Part shown: one piece after another, positions 1-5,131 of the stretch
Layout of the letters: each line of letters begins with the position of its first letter
Position numbering within the stretch: the stretch's first letter is position 1
The notes under the pieces: generated by a model
Seen by the model: only the letters and a program-made list of their open reading frames with translations
Told to the model about the DNA's origin: nothing
The model's database searches: none
Program-made: the position numbers and the translations under genes
Assembly (NCBI GenBank): GCA_030429685.1
Contig: JAUIEY010000085.1
Location: 1-8,091 of the forward strand
DNA from: Gammaproteobacteria bacterium
GTDB lineage: Bacteria > Pseudomonadota > Gammaproteobacteria > Steroidobacterales > GCA-2729495
Length of the DNA: 8,091 bases
Direction of reading: 5' to 3'

Positions 1-2
1 TA

Positions 3-19
3 CAACCTGACTCAGGTTG
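3..19 (-). terminator. Inverted repeat downstream of the histone-like gene, possible terminator
   Basis: CAACCTGA and TCAGGTTG form a perfect 8-base inverted repeat around a single central base, 14 bases past the stop codon of the histone-like gene. With a realistic loop it would fold as a 6-7 bp hairpin. The window ends before a following T-run on the minus strand could be seen, so a terminator is only inferred; a protein-binding palindrome is equally possible. Confidence 0.3.
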
Positions 20-33
20 CGCGTCGAGCAACG

Positions 34-282
34 CTATCTGCGGCGTGTGCTCTTCTTACGTGAGGCTTTTTTGCTTGCCTTACGTTTGGTCTTGCGTTTG
101 GCCTTTTTCTTGGCCTTCTTTTTCGTTTTACGCTTGGCTTTTTTCTTTACCTTGCGTTTGGCTTTTTTCTTCGCCTTCTTACGCGTTGCCTTCCTGGCTA
201 CCTTCTTACGCGCTACCTTCTTTTTCGTCTTACGTTTCGCCGTAGATTTTTTCTTACGGGAAACTTTCTTACGTGCTGCCAT
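34..282 (-). CDS. Lysine-rich histone H1-like DNA-binding protein
   Basis: The product is an 82-residue, extremely basic protein. By count it has 39 Lys, 14 Arg, 13 Ala, 6 Thr, 5 Ser, 4 Val and one Met. It has no acidic, aromatic, Gly or Pro residue, so only seven amino acids are used. An eight-residue unit AKRK[V/T]KKK recurs at residues 15-22, 41-48 and 49-56, with a variant AKRKTKRK at 61-68. This resembles the C-terminal tail of eukaryotic histone H1 and bacterial H1-like proteins, which bind and compact DNA without sequence preference; nucleoid binding is inferred from composition. The start at 282 is chosen because GGAG lies 7 bases upstream; an ATG at 336 would add 18 residues of unrelated composition and lies upstream of the predicted transcript start. 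The gene has its own probable promoter and follows fthC on the same strand after 202 bases. An RNA-binding role is an alternative. Confidence 0.85.
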   Translation of the reverse strand: MAARKKVSRKKKSTAKRKTKKKVARKKVARKATRKKAKKKAKRKVKKKAKRKTKKKAKKKAKRKTKRKASKKASRKKSTRRR

Positions 283-315
283 AGCAGATCTCCATTGTCG
301 GGTTAACCGCGATTG

Positions 316-347
316 AGTATATACAACAACGGGCAAAATTCCAGCAA
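316..347 (-). promoter_or_regulatory. Probable sigma70 promoter of the histone-like gene
   Basis: On the minus strand TTGCTG (342-347) and TATATA (318-323) are 18 bases apart; shifting two bases gives TATACT (316-321) as a better -10. The -35 matches consensus at three of six positions, so the promoter is moderate. Transcription would begin near 309-311, leaving a leader of about 27 bases that contains the ribosome binding site of the gene at 282. The surrounding DNA (about 340-420) is AT-rich compared with the rest of the window. Confidence 0.45.
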
Positions 348-375
348 GTAAAGGTTTTTTAGGGGTTTTCTTAAA

Positions 376-406
376 GCGCCGGAAAAAGCCTTCTGGCGCA
401 TTTTTT
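376..406 (+). terminator. Hairpin plus T-run, best as a plus-strand intrinsic terminator
   Basis: GCGCCGGAA (376-384) pairs with TTCTGGCGC (391-399) over nine positions with one G-U wobble. The loop is six bases, and ATTTTTT follows at 400-406. This is a good intrinsic terminator for plus-strand transcription, yet no plus-strand gene precedes it. In the minus direction the stem has an A-C mismatch and is followed by only TTT, so it would be a weaker terminator for fthC, whose stop codon is 86 bases upstream. Confidence 0.5.
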
Positions 407-438
407 GCAAAGAAAACTTGCCCGGCTAAGCAATGTTT

Positions 439-469
439 ACGGGTGGCTTATAAAAACCCATACACCCGT
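439..469 (-). terminator. Hairpin just downstream of fthC, weak terminator candidate
   Basis: ACGGGTG (439-445) and CACCCGT (463-469) are perfect 7-base inverted arms around a 17-base loop, starting 16 bases after the fthC stop. On the minus strand the stem is followed by AAACATT rather than a T-run. It could be a 3'-end stabilising or pausing structure more than a classical terminator. Confidence 0.25.
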
Positions 470-484
470 TGATGAGACGAAGCA

Positions 485-1069
485 TCAATAACTTCCGTAG
501 CTTTCTTTCTCCGTAATCACAGCATTGAGCGGTACATCCCATGCCTGTACCGGTAACTGCTCGACACGCTGAAAGCTATATGCCACGCCAATCATGCGAG
601 GTCTGGCCCAGTTTTTACGGTGCTTTTTAAAGGCAAAGCTACGGTCGTAATAACCGCCGCCCATACCAAGGCGGTTGAGCTGCGCATCAAAGGCTACCAG
701 TGGCGTAATTACCACATCCAGCTGCGCCGGACTGCATAAATCGCGGCGCATACAAACCGGTTCCGCGATGCCAAAACGATTCCGGCGCAGCTCTGTTTGC
801 GGCTTCAGCGGAGCAAAAAGCAGGTGCTTTTTGCGCAAAATTGGCGCAAATACCGCTTTGCCCCGGTCGAGCATGCGTTCGGTAAACAGGGTGCAATCGA
901 CTTCACCGAAGCCTGGCATATAGATGGCTATGCGCCGGGCGCGGCGTATAACCGGCGCGGCCGAAAGTTCGTCGGCGATTGCCAGTGCGGCTGCAACAGC
1001 ATCCGGTGCGGAAAGTTCCTGGCGTTGCTGCCTGAGCTGGCTGCGCAGTAGTTGCGTATCTGCAGTCAT
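485..1069 (-). CDS. fthC: 5-formyltetrahydrofolate cyclo-ligase (5,10-methenyl-THF synthetase)
   Basis: This cytoplasmic enzyme converts 5-formyl-tetrahydrofolate to 5,10-methenyl-tetrahydrofolate using ATP, clearing an inhibitory by-product of one-carbon metabolism. In E. coli it is called YgfA/FauA. The family signature RLGMGGGYYDRSF lies near residues 133-145, preceded by LDVVITPLVAFD. An N-terminal LRSQLRQQRQ helix and GFGEVDC (about 53-59) also fit the family. From ATG 1069 the protein has 194 residues, close to the family norm of roughly 180-200. AAGGAG lies 12 bases before this ATG, while the in-frame ATG at 1093 (8 residues longer) has no clear ribosome binding site. It follows zapA and the 6S RNA position, the arrangement seen in E. 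coli, where it is transcribed with 6S RNA. The link to folate chemistry fits the nearby glycine cleavage genes. The function is confident; the exact start is not. Confidence 0.93.
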   Translation of the reverse strand: MTADTQLLRSQLRQQRQELSAPDAVAAALAIADELSAAPVIRRARRIAIYMPGFGEVDCTLFTERMLDRGKAVFAPILRKKHLLFAPLKPQTELRRNRFGIAEPVCMRRDLCSPAQLDVVITPLVAFDAQLNRLGMGGGYYDRSFAFKKHRKNWARPRMIGVAYSFQRVEQLPVQAWDVPLNAVITEKESYGSY

Positions 1070-1109
1070 AAAGGAAAGAGACTCCTTCCGCATGTGCCGT
1101 CACGAATCA

Positions 1110-1129
1110 TCGCTCTCGAACCAGAGCGA
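1110..1129 (-). other. Perfect 7-bp hairpin between the 6S RNA candidate and fthC
   Basis: TCGCTCT and AGAGCGA are perfect inverted arms around a six-base loop, about 20 bases before the upstream ATG of fthC and about 40 before the favoured one. No T-run follows on the minus strand, so it is not a standard terminator. It lies where the 6S RNA 3' end is expected and could mark processing, pausing or partial termination between 6S RNA and fthC. Confidence 0.35.
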
Positions 1130-1308
1130 AAGGTGGGGTCAACCGCGATAACCCAGGCTTTCCGCAGTAGCGGTCATGCACACAGTTATCTGCAGGCGAC
1201 GACCCCAATCTGAGATTTAGGGTCGAGGGACTTCCAGATCCGCATCGAACACCGCAGAAGGAGTCAAAACGAGACGGGCGCGGCAGGCAGGTCTCCAGGA
1301 CCTGGCCG
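1130..1308 (-). ncRNA. ssrS: Probable 6S RNA (regulator of RNA polymerase), ends approximate
   Basis: 6S RNA binds sigma70 RNA polymerase by mimicking an open promoter. The main support is position: in E. coli and other gammaproteobacteria ssrS lies between zapA and fthC on the same strand, and here that gap is 219 bases with no open reading frame of note. The minus-strand sequence can fold in a 6S-like way. An apical hairpin forms at 1200-1225 (CGACCC... pairing with ...GGGTCG, with a 3-base loop). Flanking arms ATCTG and CAGAT, then ATGC and GCAT, pair further out. A small 3'-side hairpin CCGC-TACT-GCGG is followed by GCCTGG, which can pair with CCAGG near 1300. The outer closing stem is not obvious by eye. 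A competing 5' hairpin (CAGGTC-CTGGA-GACCTG, 1288-1304) is the main doubt. No convincing promoter was found, so it may be co-transcribed from the zapA promoter. Confidence 0.6.
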
Positions 1309-1312
1309 GACC

Positions 1313-1627
1313 CTATATTTCCAGCTGCTGGCCGAACTGCAGCGCCGACTCGACGCGTTCGCGCATGGCGGCAATGCGCACCGCAGCGTCGTTTTCCAGT
1401 GAATCTTCGACGCCCCGCAACTGGATAAGTTCATTGGCCAGGTTCAATGCGGCCATGATGGCAATCCGGTCCAGCCCGGTTACCTTGCCACTGTCGCGAA
1501 TCTCCAGCATCTTGGCATTCAGCAATTCCGCAGAATCCAGCAGATCAGCGCGCTCATCTGCTTTGCAGGCGACCTGATACTCCTTATCAAGTATTTTGAC
1601 GTTAACGTGTGCGTACATCTGCGTCAT
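1313..1627 (-). CDS. zapA: Cell division protein ZapA
   Basis: ZapA is a small cytoplasmic protein that binds FtsZ, cross-links protofilaments and stabilises the Z ring. The 104-residue product matches the family length of about 100-110. The N-terminal globular part contains NVKILDKEYQVAC (about 9-21), the usual opening beta-strands. The DRIAIMAALNLANELIQLR segment (53-71) is the conserved helix, and the C-terminal helix to residue 104 would form the tetramer coiled coil. The start ATG overlaps the upstream stop as ATGA (1624-1627), which indicates translational coupling, and GGAG sits eight bases upstream inside the preceding gene. The 6S RNA position and fthC follow on the same strand, as in E. 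coli. Confidence 0.92.
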   Translation of the reverse strand: MTQMYAHVNVKILDKEYQVACKADERADLLDSAELLNAKMLEIRDSGKVTGLDRIAIMAALNLANELIQLRGVEDSLENDAAVRIAAMRERVESALQFGQQLEI

Positions 1628-1854
1628 GTGCCTTGCTCCATGGCTTTGAGGCGATTAATCATGGCTTCCACCCGCGCGCGTACCTGCTCGTTTTTCTGCA
1701 GCAGAGTGGCGCGATCGGCAATCAGGGAATCCTGCCGCTCCTTCAGAGAACGGTTTTCATCCTTGAGTTGGCTGCAAATTACGACCAGCTCGTCGAGCCG
1801 CTTCTCGAGACGCGCGAGTTCGTTAACAAAATTGTTATCGGCTGAATCAGACAT
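1624..1854 (-). CDS. Small coiled-coil protein upstream of zapA (TIGR02449-type, ZapB-like)
   Basis: From ATG 1854 this is a 76-residue, highly charged protein. Nearly its whole length (FVNELARLEKRLDELV... to ...VEAMINRLKAME) reads as heptad-repeat coiled coil, without membrane segments or cysteine pairs. Small proteins of this type sit directly upstream of zapA in Pseudomonas and Xanthomonas relatives and are named only as TIGR02449 family. Resemblance to the coiled-coil division factor ZapB in size, fold and neighbourhood suggests a role with ZapA at the Z ring, but that is inference. A TTG at 1863 could add three residues. No ribosome binding site precedes either start, and the promoter places the transcript start at or one base before the ATG, so translation may be leaderless. 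Confidence 0.82.
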   Translation of the reverse strand: MSDSADNNFVNELARLEKRLDELVVICSQLKDENRSLKERQDSLIADRATLLQKNEQVRARVEAMINRLKAMEQGT

Positions 1855-1861
1855 GTGAGCC

Positions 1862-1891
1862 AATATAGTGTCTGCATCGCTTCAGGGTCAA
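1862..1891 (-). promoter_or_regulatory. Sigma70-type promoter of the coiled-coil gene-zapA operon
   Basis: On the minus strand TTGACC (1886-1891) and TATATT (1862-1867) lie 18 bases apart, each matching consensus at five of six positions. This is the best sigma70-like promoter in the window. A usual 6-7 base gap puts the transcription start at 1855 or 1854, the base before or the A of the ATG. It faces away from ygfB, so the 1855-1968 gap is a divergent regulatory region. Confidence 0.6.
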
Positions 1892-1893
1892 TA

Positions 1894-1910
1894 CGCTGAC
1901 TGTTTCAGCG
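1894..1910. repeat. Inverted repeat in the divergent zapA operon/ygfB region
   Basis: CGCTGA (1894-1899) and TCAGCG (1905-1910) form a perfect 6-base inverted repeat around CTGTT, immediately upstream of the -35 of the zapA-operon promoter. It is suitably placed for an operator or a short RNA hairpin, but no regulator is identified. Confidence 0.35.
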
Positions 1911-1927
1911 GTGTTAGGATTAGCCTC

Positions 1928-1946
1928 CCCTGAACCTCCGTCAGGG
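1928..1946. repeat. CCCTGA/TCAGGG inverted repeat upstream of ygfB
   Basis: CCCTGA (1928-1933) and TCAGGG (1941-1946) are perfect 6-base arms with a seven-base spacer. A third copy, TCAGGG, lies at 1882-1887 and touches the -35 of the divergent promoter. The three half-sites could be binding sites or a leader hairpin of ygfB; this is unproved. Confidence 0.35.
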
Positions 1947-1949
1947 CGT

Positions 1950-1964
1950 AATTTCCGGGAAATT
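1950..1964. promoter_or_regulatory. 15-base inverted repeat covering the ygfB ribosome binding site
   Basis: AATTTCC-G-GGAAATT is a perfect dyad with 7-base arms. It contains GGGA (1957-1960), the only ribosome-binding-like sequence for ygfB, and runs into the upstream TTG start candidate (1963). As RNA it could hide the binding site in a short stem of five to six pairs; as DNA it could be an operator. Confidence 0.45.
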
Positions 1965-1968
1965 GAAC

Positions 1969-2571
1969 GTGGCGGCCAACGACAACGCTGACATTACGGG
2001 TTTTGCAGCTTTCCGGCGTTTGCTGAGCAGTCTGCAGGCAAGCTGGGAACCGGCTGAAGCCCATGGCGCTTTCTGCGGCCGCGCCTGCCTGCGCGGTACT
2101 GCTGCCCTGCAGGATTGGCTGGCTGAACTTGCTGATTCCGCAACGGATAATGTACTGGCAGTGGAAGCGGGCCGGGGGCTGCAAACCTTAGCGGCCGACA
2201 GCCTGGTAAAACTGGAAGCCGGTCAGCTGGCGTTTCAGTTGTTACTGCCGGACGATGATTTGCCACTGCGGGAACGCACGGCAGCACTGGCGGACTGGTG
2301 CCATGGTTTTATGCAGGGTCTTGCAAGTGCCGGCGGCGCTGATCAGGGCGCAGCTGCGGATGTGCTGGCGGGCGAGGATATCGCCGAGATACTCGAAGAC
2401 TTCAGCGCCATCACCAATGCTGGAGCCGAAGGCGAAGCTGATGAAGCGGGCGAAAACGCTTTTGCCGAGCTGGAAGAATACGTGCGGGTGTCGGTGCAGC
2501 TTATTTATGATGCGACCGCGGCATTGCGTGCGCCGGCCACGCCGGCCGACAGGGAGCCGCCCTCGCTATGA
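1969..2571 (+). CDS. ygfB: YgfB/UPF0149 family protein
   Basis: This is a 200-residue acidic, mainly helical cytoplasmic protein of the UPF0149 (YecA/YgfB) family, whose biochemical function is not firmly established. Family features seen are the early AHGAFCGRACLRG block (the usual HGxxxG region), FQLLLPDDDLPLRERTAALADWCHGFMQGLA in the middle, and EYVRVSVQLIYDA near the C terminus, matching the E. coli YgfB ending. The segment between is rich in Asp and Glu. Start choice: GTG at 1969 lies eight bases after GGGA, whereas TTG at 1963, two codons earlier, is too close to it. The gene heads a tight operon, and its stop overlaps the pepP start as ATGA (2568-2571). The same ygfB-pepP-ubiH order occurs in E. 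coli. Family assignment is strong, function unknown. Confidence 0.9.
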   Translation: MAANDNADITGFAAFRRLLSSLQASWEPAEAHGAFCGRACLRGTAALQDWLAELADSATDNVLAVEAGRGLQTLAADSLVKLEAGQLAFQLLLPDDDLPLRERTAALADWCHGFMQGLASAGGADQGAAADVLAGEDIAEILEDFSAITNAGAEGEADEAGENAFAELEEYVRVSVQLIYDATAALRAPATPADREPPSL

Positions 2572-3881
2572 ACAGTAAGGAATTTGCCCGCCGCCGCCGA
2601 GCCATCATGCGCATGATGGGTAAAGGCAGCATCGCTATTTTGCCGGCGGCGCCGGTGCGCACCCGCAACCGCGATGTTGAATACCCCTATCGGCAGGACA
2701 GCGATTTTCATTATCTGACCAGTTTTGACGAACCCGATGCAGTTGCCGTGCTGGTGCCCGGACGGGCAGCCGGCGAATTCCTGCTGTTTTGTCGCGGCAG
2801 CGATCCCGATCGCGAACTCTGGGACGGCCGGCGCGCGACCCCGGCGGGCGCGGTCAGTGACTACGGAGCGGCCGAAGCATTTGCCATTGACGCAATCGAC
2901 GATGTGTTGCCGGGCATCATCGGCCAGTGTGAGCGGGTCTACTACACCATGGGCGCGCAGCCGGATTTTGATGCGCGGTTGATGGGCTGGATCAATGACC
3001 TGCGGGAAGCCGGCAGCGGTGACCAGCACACGCCGGATGAGTTCGTGGCGCTGGATCATTTGCTGCATGACCTGCGCTTATATAAGAGCCGCGCCGAAAT
3101 CAGCGCCATGAAAAAGGCAGCGCGCATCAGCGTGGCCGCGCATCGCCGCGCCATCGCGGCCTGCCGGCCGGGGATGCATGAGTATCAGCTCGAGGCCGAG
3201 TACCTGCATGAGTTTCGGCGCAATGCCGTGGAACCGGCCTATCAACCTATAGTCGGCGGCGGCGCCAACGGTTGCGTGCTGCACTACGTAAAAAACGCCG
3301 ACGAGCTGCGCGCCGGTGACCTGGTGCTCGCCGACGTGGGCTGCGAATACGATTGTTATGCCGCGGACGTTACCCGGACCTGGCCCGTGGACGGCCGGTT
3401 CACGCCGGAGCAGCGGGCGCTCTATGACATTGTGCTGGCCGCGCACGATGCGGCGATTCAGCAGGTGCGTCCGGGCCGGCACTGGAACGATCCGCATGAT
3501 GCCGCAGTGCAAGTGATAACCGCAGGTCTGGTGCGGGTAGGACTACTCAAAGGAGAGCCGCAAAAGCTTATTGCCGACGGCAAGTACCGGCGCTTTTTCA
3601 TGCACCGCACCGGACACTGGCTGGGCATGGATGTGCACGACGTTGGCGACTACAAAGTCTCGGATCACTGGCGCTTGCTCGAACCCGGCATGGTGCTGAC
3701 TGTGGAGCCGGGCCTGTACATACCCAATGCGCGCAATATTCCGGCGCAGTGGCGCAACATCGGCATCCGCATCGAGGATGATGTGCTGGTGACTCGCGAC
3801 GGCAACGAGGTGCTGACCGCCGCGCTGCCGGTTGCAGCGGATGACATTGAAGCGCTGGCAGGCAGCGCCGCCGCCGACTGA
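2568..3881 (+). CDS. pepP: Xaa-Pro aminopeptidase (aminopeptidase P, M24B)
   Basis: This cytoplasmic metallopeptidase removes an N-terminal residue that precedes proline. The 437 residues match the E. coli enzyme (about 440). Residues 1-170 form the N-terminal aminopeptidase P domain (RTRNRDVEYPYRQDSDFHYLT at 31-51 is typical). The remainder is the pita-bread catalytic domain. The five metal ligands are all present: Asp256 (LADVG), Asp267 (AADVTR), His350 (RTGHWLGMDVHD), Glu380 (TVEPGLY) and Glu403 (RIEDD). The conserved HY of the substrate site is at 239-240. Thus the enzyme should be active with two manganese ions. GGGAG lies 11 bases before the ATG, and the start overlaps the ygfB stop by four bases. 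Only eight bases separate its stop from ubiH, so co-transcription is likely. Nothing in the sequence links it functionally to ubiquinone synthesis; the neighbourhood is simply conserved. Confidence 0.96.
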   Translation: MNSKEFARRRRAIMRMMGKGSIAILPAAPVRTRNRDVEYPYRQDSDFHYLTSFDEPDAVAVLVPGRAAGEFLLFCRGSDPDRELWDGRRATPAGAVSDYGAAEAFAIDAIDDVLPGIIGQCERVYYTMGAQPDFDARLMGWINDLREAGSGDQHTPDEFVALDHLLHDLRLYKSRAEISAMKKAARISVAAHRRAIAACRPGMHEYQLEAEYLHEFRRNAVEPAYQPIVGGGANGCVLHYVKNADELRAGDLVLADVGCEYDCYAADVTRTWPVDGRFTPEQRALYDIVLAAHDAAIQQVRPGRHWNDPHDAAVQVITAGLVRVGLLKGEPQKLIADGKYRRFFMHRTGHWLGMDVHDVGDYKVSDHWRLLEPGMVLTVEPGLYIPNARNIPAQWRNIGIRIEDDVLVTRDGNEVLTAALPVAADDIEALAGSAAAD

Positions 3882-3889
3882 GCAATAGC

Positions 3890-5131
3890 GTGACTGACAG
3901 ACCACCTGACTACGATGTGGTGATAGCCGGCGGCGGTCTGGTCGGCGGCAGTCTGGCGGTAGCACTGGCAGCCAGCGATTTGCGGGTCGCGCTGGTGGAA
4001 GCCGAACCGCACTACAGTACGCGGCAACCCAGTTTTGATGAGCGCAGCATCGCGCTGTCGCATGGCAGCTGCAATATCCTGCGACAACTCGGTTTGTGGG
4101 ATGCACTGCAGGCCGATGCGTTTCCGATTACGCGTATCCATGTGTCTGAGCAACGGCGTTTTGGTAATGCCCTGCTTGATGCTGCTGAGCAAGGCATCGC
4201 GGAACTCGGTTTTGTAATCAAGGGTCGCCGGCTGGGGGCAGCCCTGTGGCAACGTATTGAGCAACTGACCAGTCTGGAGGTTTGTTGCCCTGCTCGCGTG
4301 ACTGCCACCGCGCCGGCTGCTGACGGCCGTGATGTTGTGGTGGCGACACCGGACGGTGAGCAAACGTTGCGCACACGTTTGCTGGTGGTGGCAGACGGTG
4401 CGCGCTCGCCCTTGCGGGAAGCGCTGGGGATTGCCGCAGCAATTGATGACTATGGCCAGACGGCTATCGTCGCCAACGTGCAGGTTGATCGCCGCTATGC
4501 CGGCCATACAGCGTTTGAACGCTTCACCCCGCAGGGGCCGCTGGCGGTGCTGCCCGGTGCCGACGGGTTGTATACCGTGGTGCTGGCATGCGCGAGAGAA
4601 CAGGCAGCGCAGCTTTGCGCACTTGCCGACAATGAATTTTTGCAGCAGGTGCAGAACCGGCTCGGCTTTCGTCTCGGCCGACTGCGCAAGCTCGGCAAAC
4701 GCAGCGCCTATCCGTTGGCGCTGGTGCAGACTGCGGCATTGACAACCGAGCGCGCGGTCATGATCGGCAATGCCGCGCATGGCCTGCACCCGGTCGCCGG
4801 CCAGGGTTTTAACCTGGGTCTGCGCGATGCCGCCAGTCTGGCCGAACTGCTGATAAGTGGCCGTCGTCAGACTGCTGCAGCATTTGATGCCGGCGCGGAA
4901 TCTTTGCTGCAACGTTATACGGACTGGCGGCTGGACGATCAGCGCAAAGTGGTGGCATTTACCGACGGCCTGATTCGATTGTTTGGCCGCCGCGGCCGCC
5001 TGTTGTCGCACGCCCGCGGGCTGGGTCTTGCAATGTTCGATACCTTGCCGGCCGGCAAGCGACTGCTGGCGCGGCAAACCATGGGTCTGGGCGGACGCAT
5101 GACGCGTTTGGCCCGCGGTCTGGATCCATGA
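3890..5131 (+). CDS. ubiH: 2-octaprenyl-6-methoxyphenol hydroxylase (ubiquinone C1 hydroxylase)
   Basis: UbiH is an FAD-dependent monooxygenase that hydroxylates C1 of the ubiquinone ring precursor. The 413 residues fit the family (about 390-415). The Rossmann motif is VIAGGGLVGG (11-20; G14, G16, G19), with Glu37 for the FAD ribose. DERSIALS (50-57) is the UbiH/UbiI/UbiF signature, ADGARS (168-173) is the NAD(P)H/FAD motif, and GNAAHGLHPVAGQGFNLG (293-310) is the second FAD motif. The GNAAH start of that motif, where the other hydroxylases have GDAAH, and its FNLG ending favour UbiH. No N-terminal signal or membrane helix is visible; UbiH enzymes act in a soluble or peripherally membrane-bound Ubi complex. 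The start is GTG, eight bases after the pepP stop, with only a weak GAG-like binding site, so coupling to pepP translation is likely. Its stop overlaps the next hydroxylase gene as ATGA. Confidence 0.92.
   Translation: MTDRPPDYDVVIAGGGLVGGSLAVALAASDLRVALVEAEPHYSTRQPSFDERSIALSHGSCNILRQLGLWDALQADAFPITRIHVSEQRRFGNALLDAAEQGIAELGFVIKGRRLGAALWQRIEQLTSLEVCCPARVTATAPAADGRDVVVATPDGEQTLRTRLLVVADGARSPLREALGIAAAIDDYGQTAIVANVQVDRRYAGHTAFERFTPQGPLAVLPGADGLYTVVLACAREQAAQLCALADNEFLQQVQNRLGFRLGRLRKLGKRSAYPLALVQTAALTTERAVMIGNAAHGLHPVAGQGFNLGLRDAASLAELLISGRRQTAAAFDAGAESLLQRYTDWRLDDQRKVVAFTDGLIRLFGRRGRLLSHARGLGLAMFDTLPAGKRLLARQTMGLGGRMTRLARGLDP

Noticed and set aside
17..316. Plus-strand open frame of 99 codons rich in Leu and Phe opposite the histone-like gene
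   Set aside because: It is the complement of Lys/Arg codon repeats, has no ribosome binding site, and its hydrophobic pattern follows directly from the opposite strand.
283..336. 18-residue N-terminal extension of the histone-like protein
   Set aside because: Composition differs from the rest, the start has no binding site, and the predicted promoter lies inside it.
1888..2184. Minus-strand 98-codon frame overlapping the start of ygfB
   Set aside because: It is antisense to a recognised gene and covers the divergent promoter region.
3665..5077. Minus-strand open frame of 470 codons across pepP and ubiH
   Set aside because: Long antisense frames are common in GC-rich genes. It spans two convincing genes, shows no recognisable domain, and its protein is rich in Gln, Arg, His and Cys as expected for a shadow frame.
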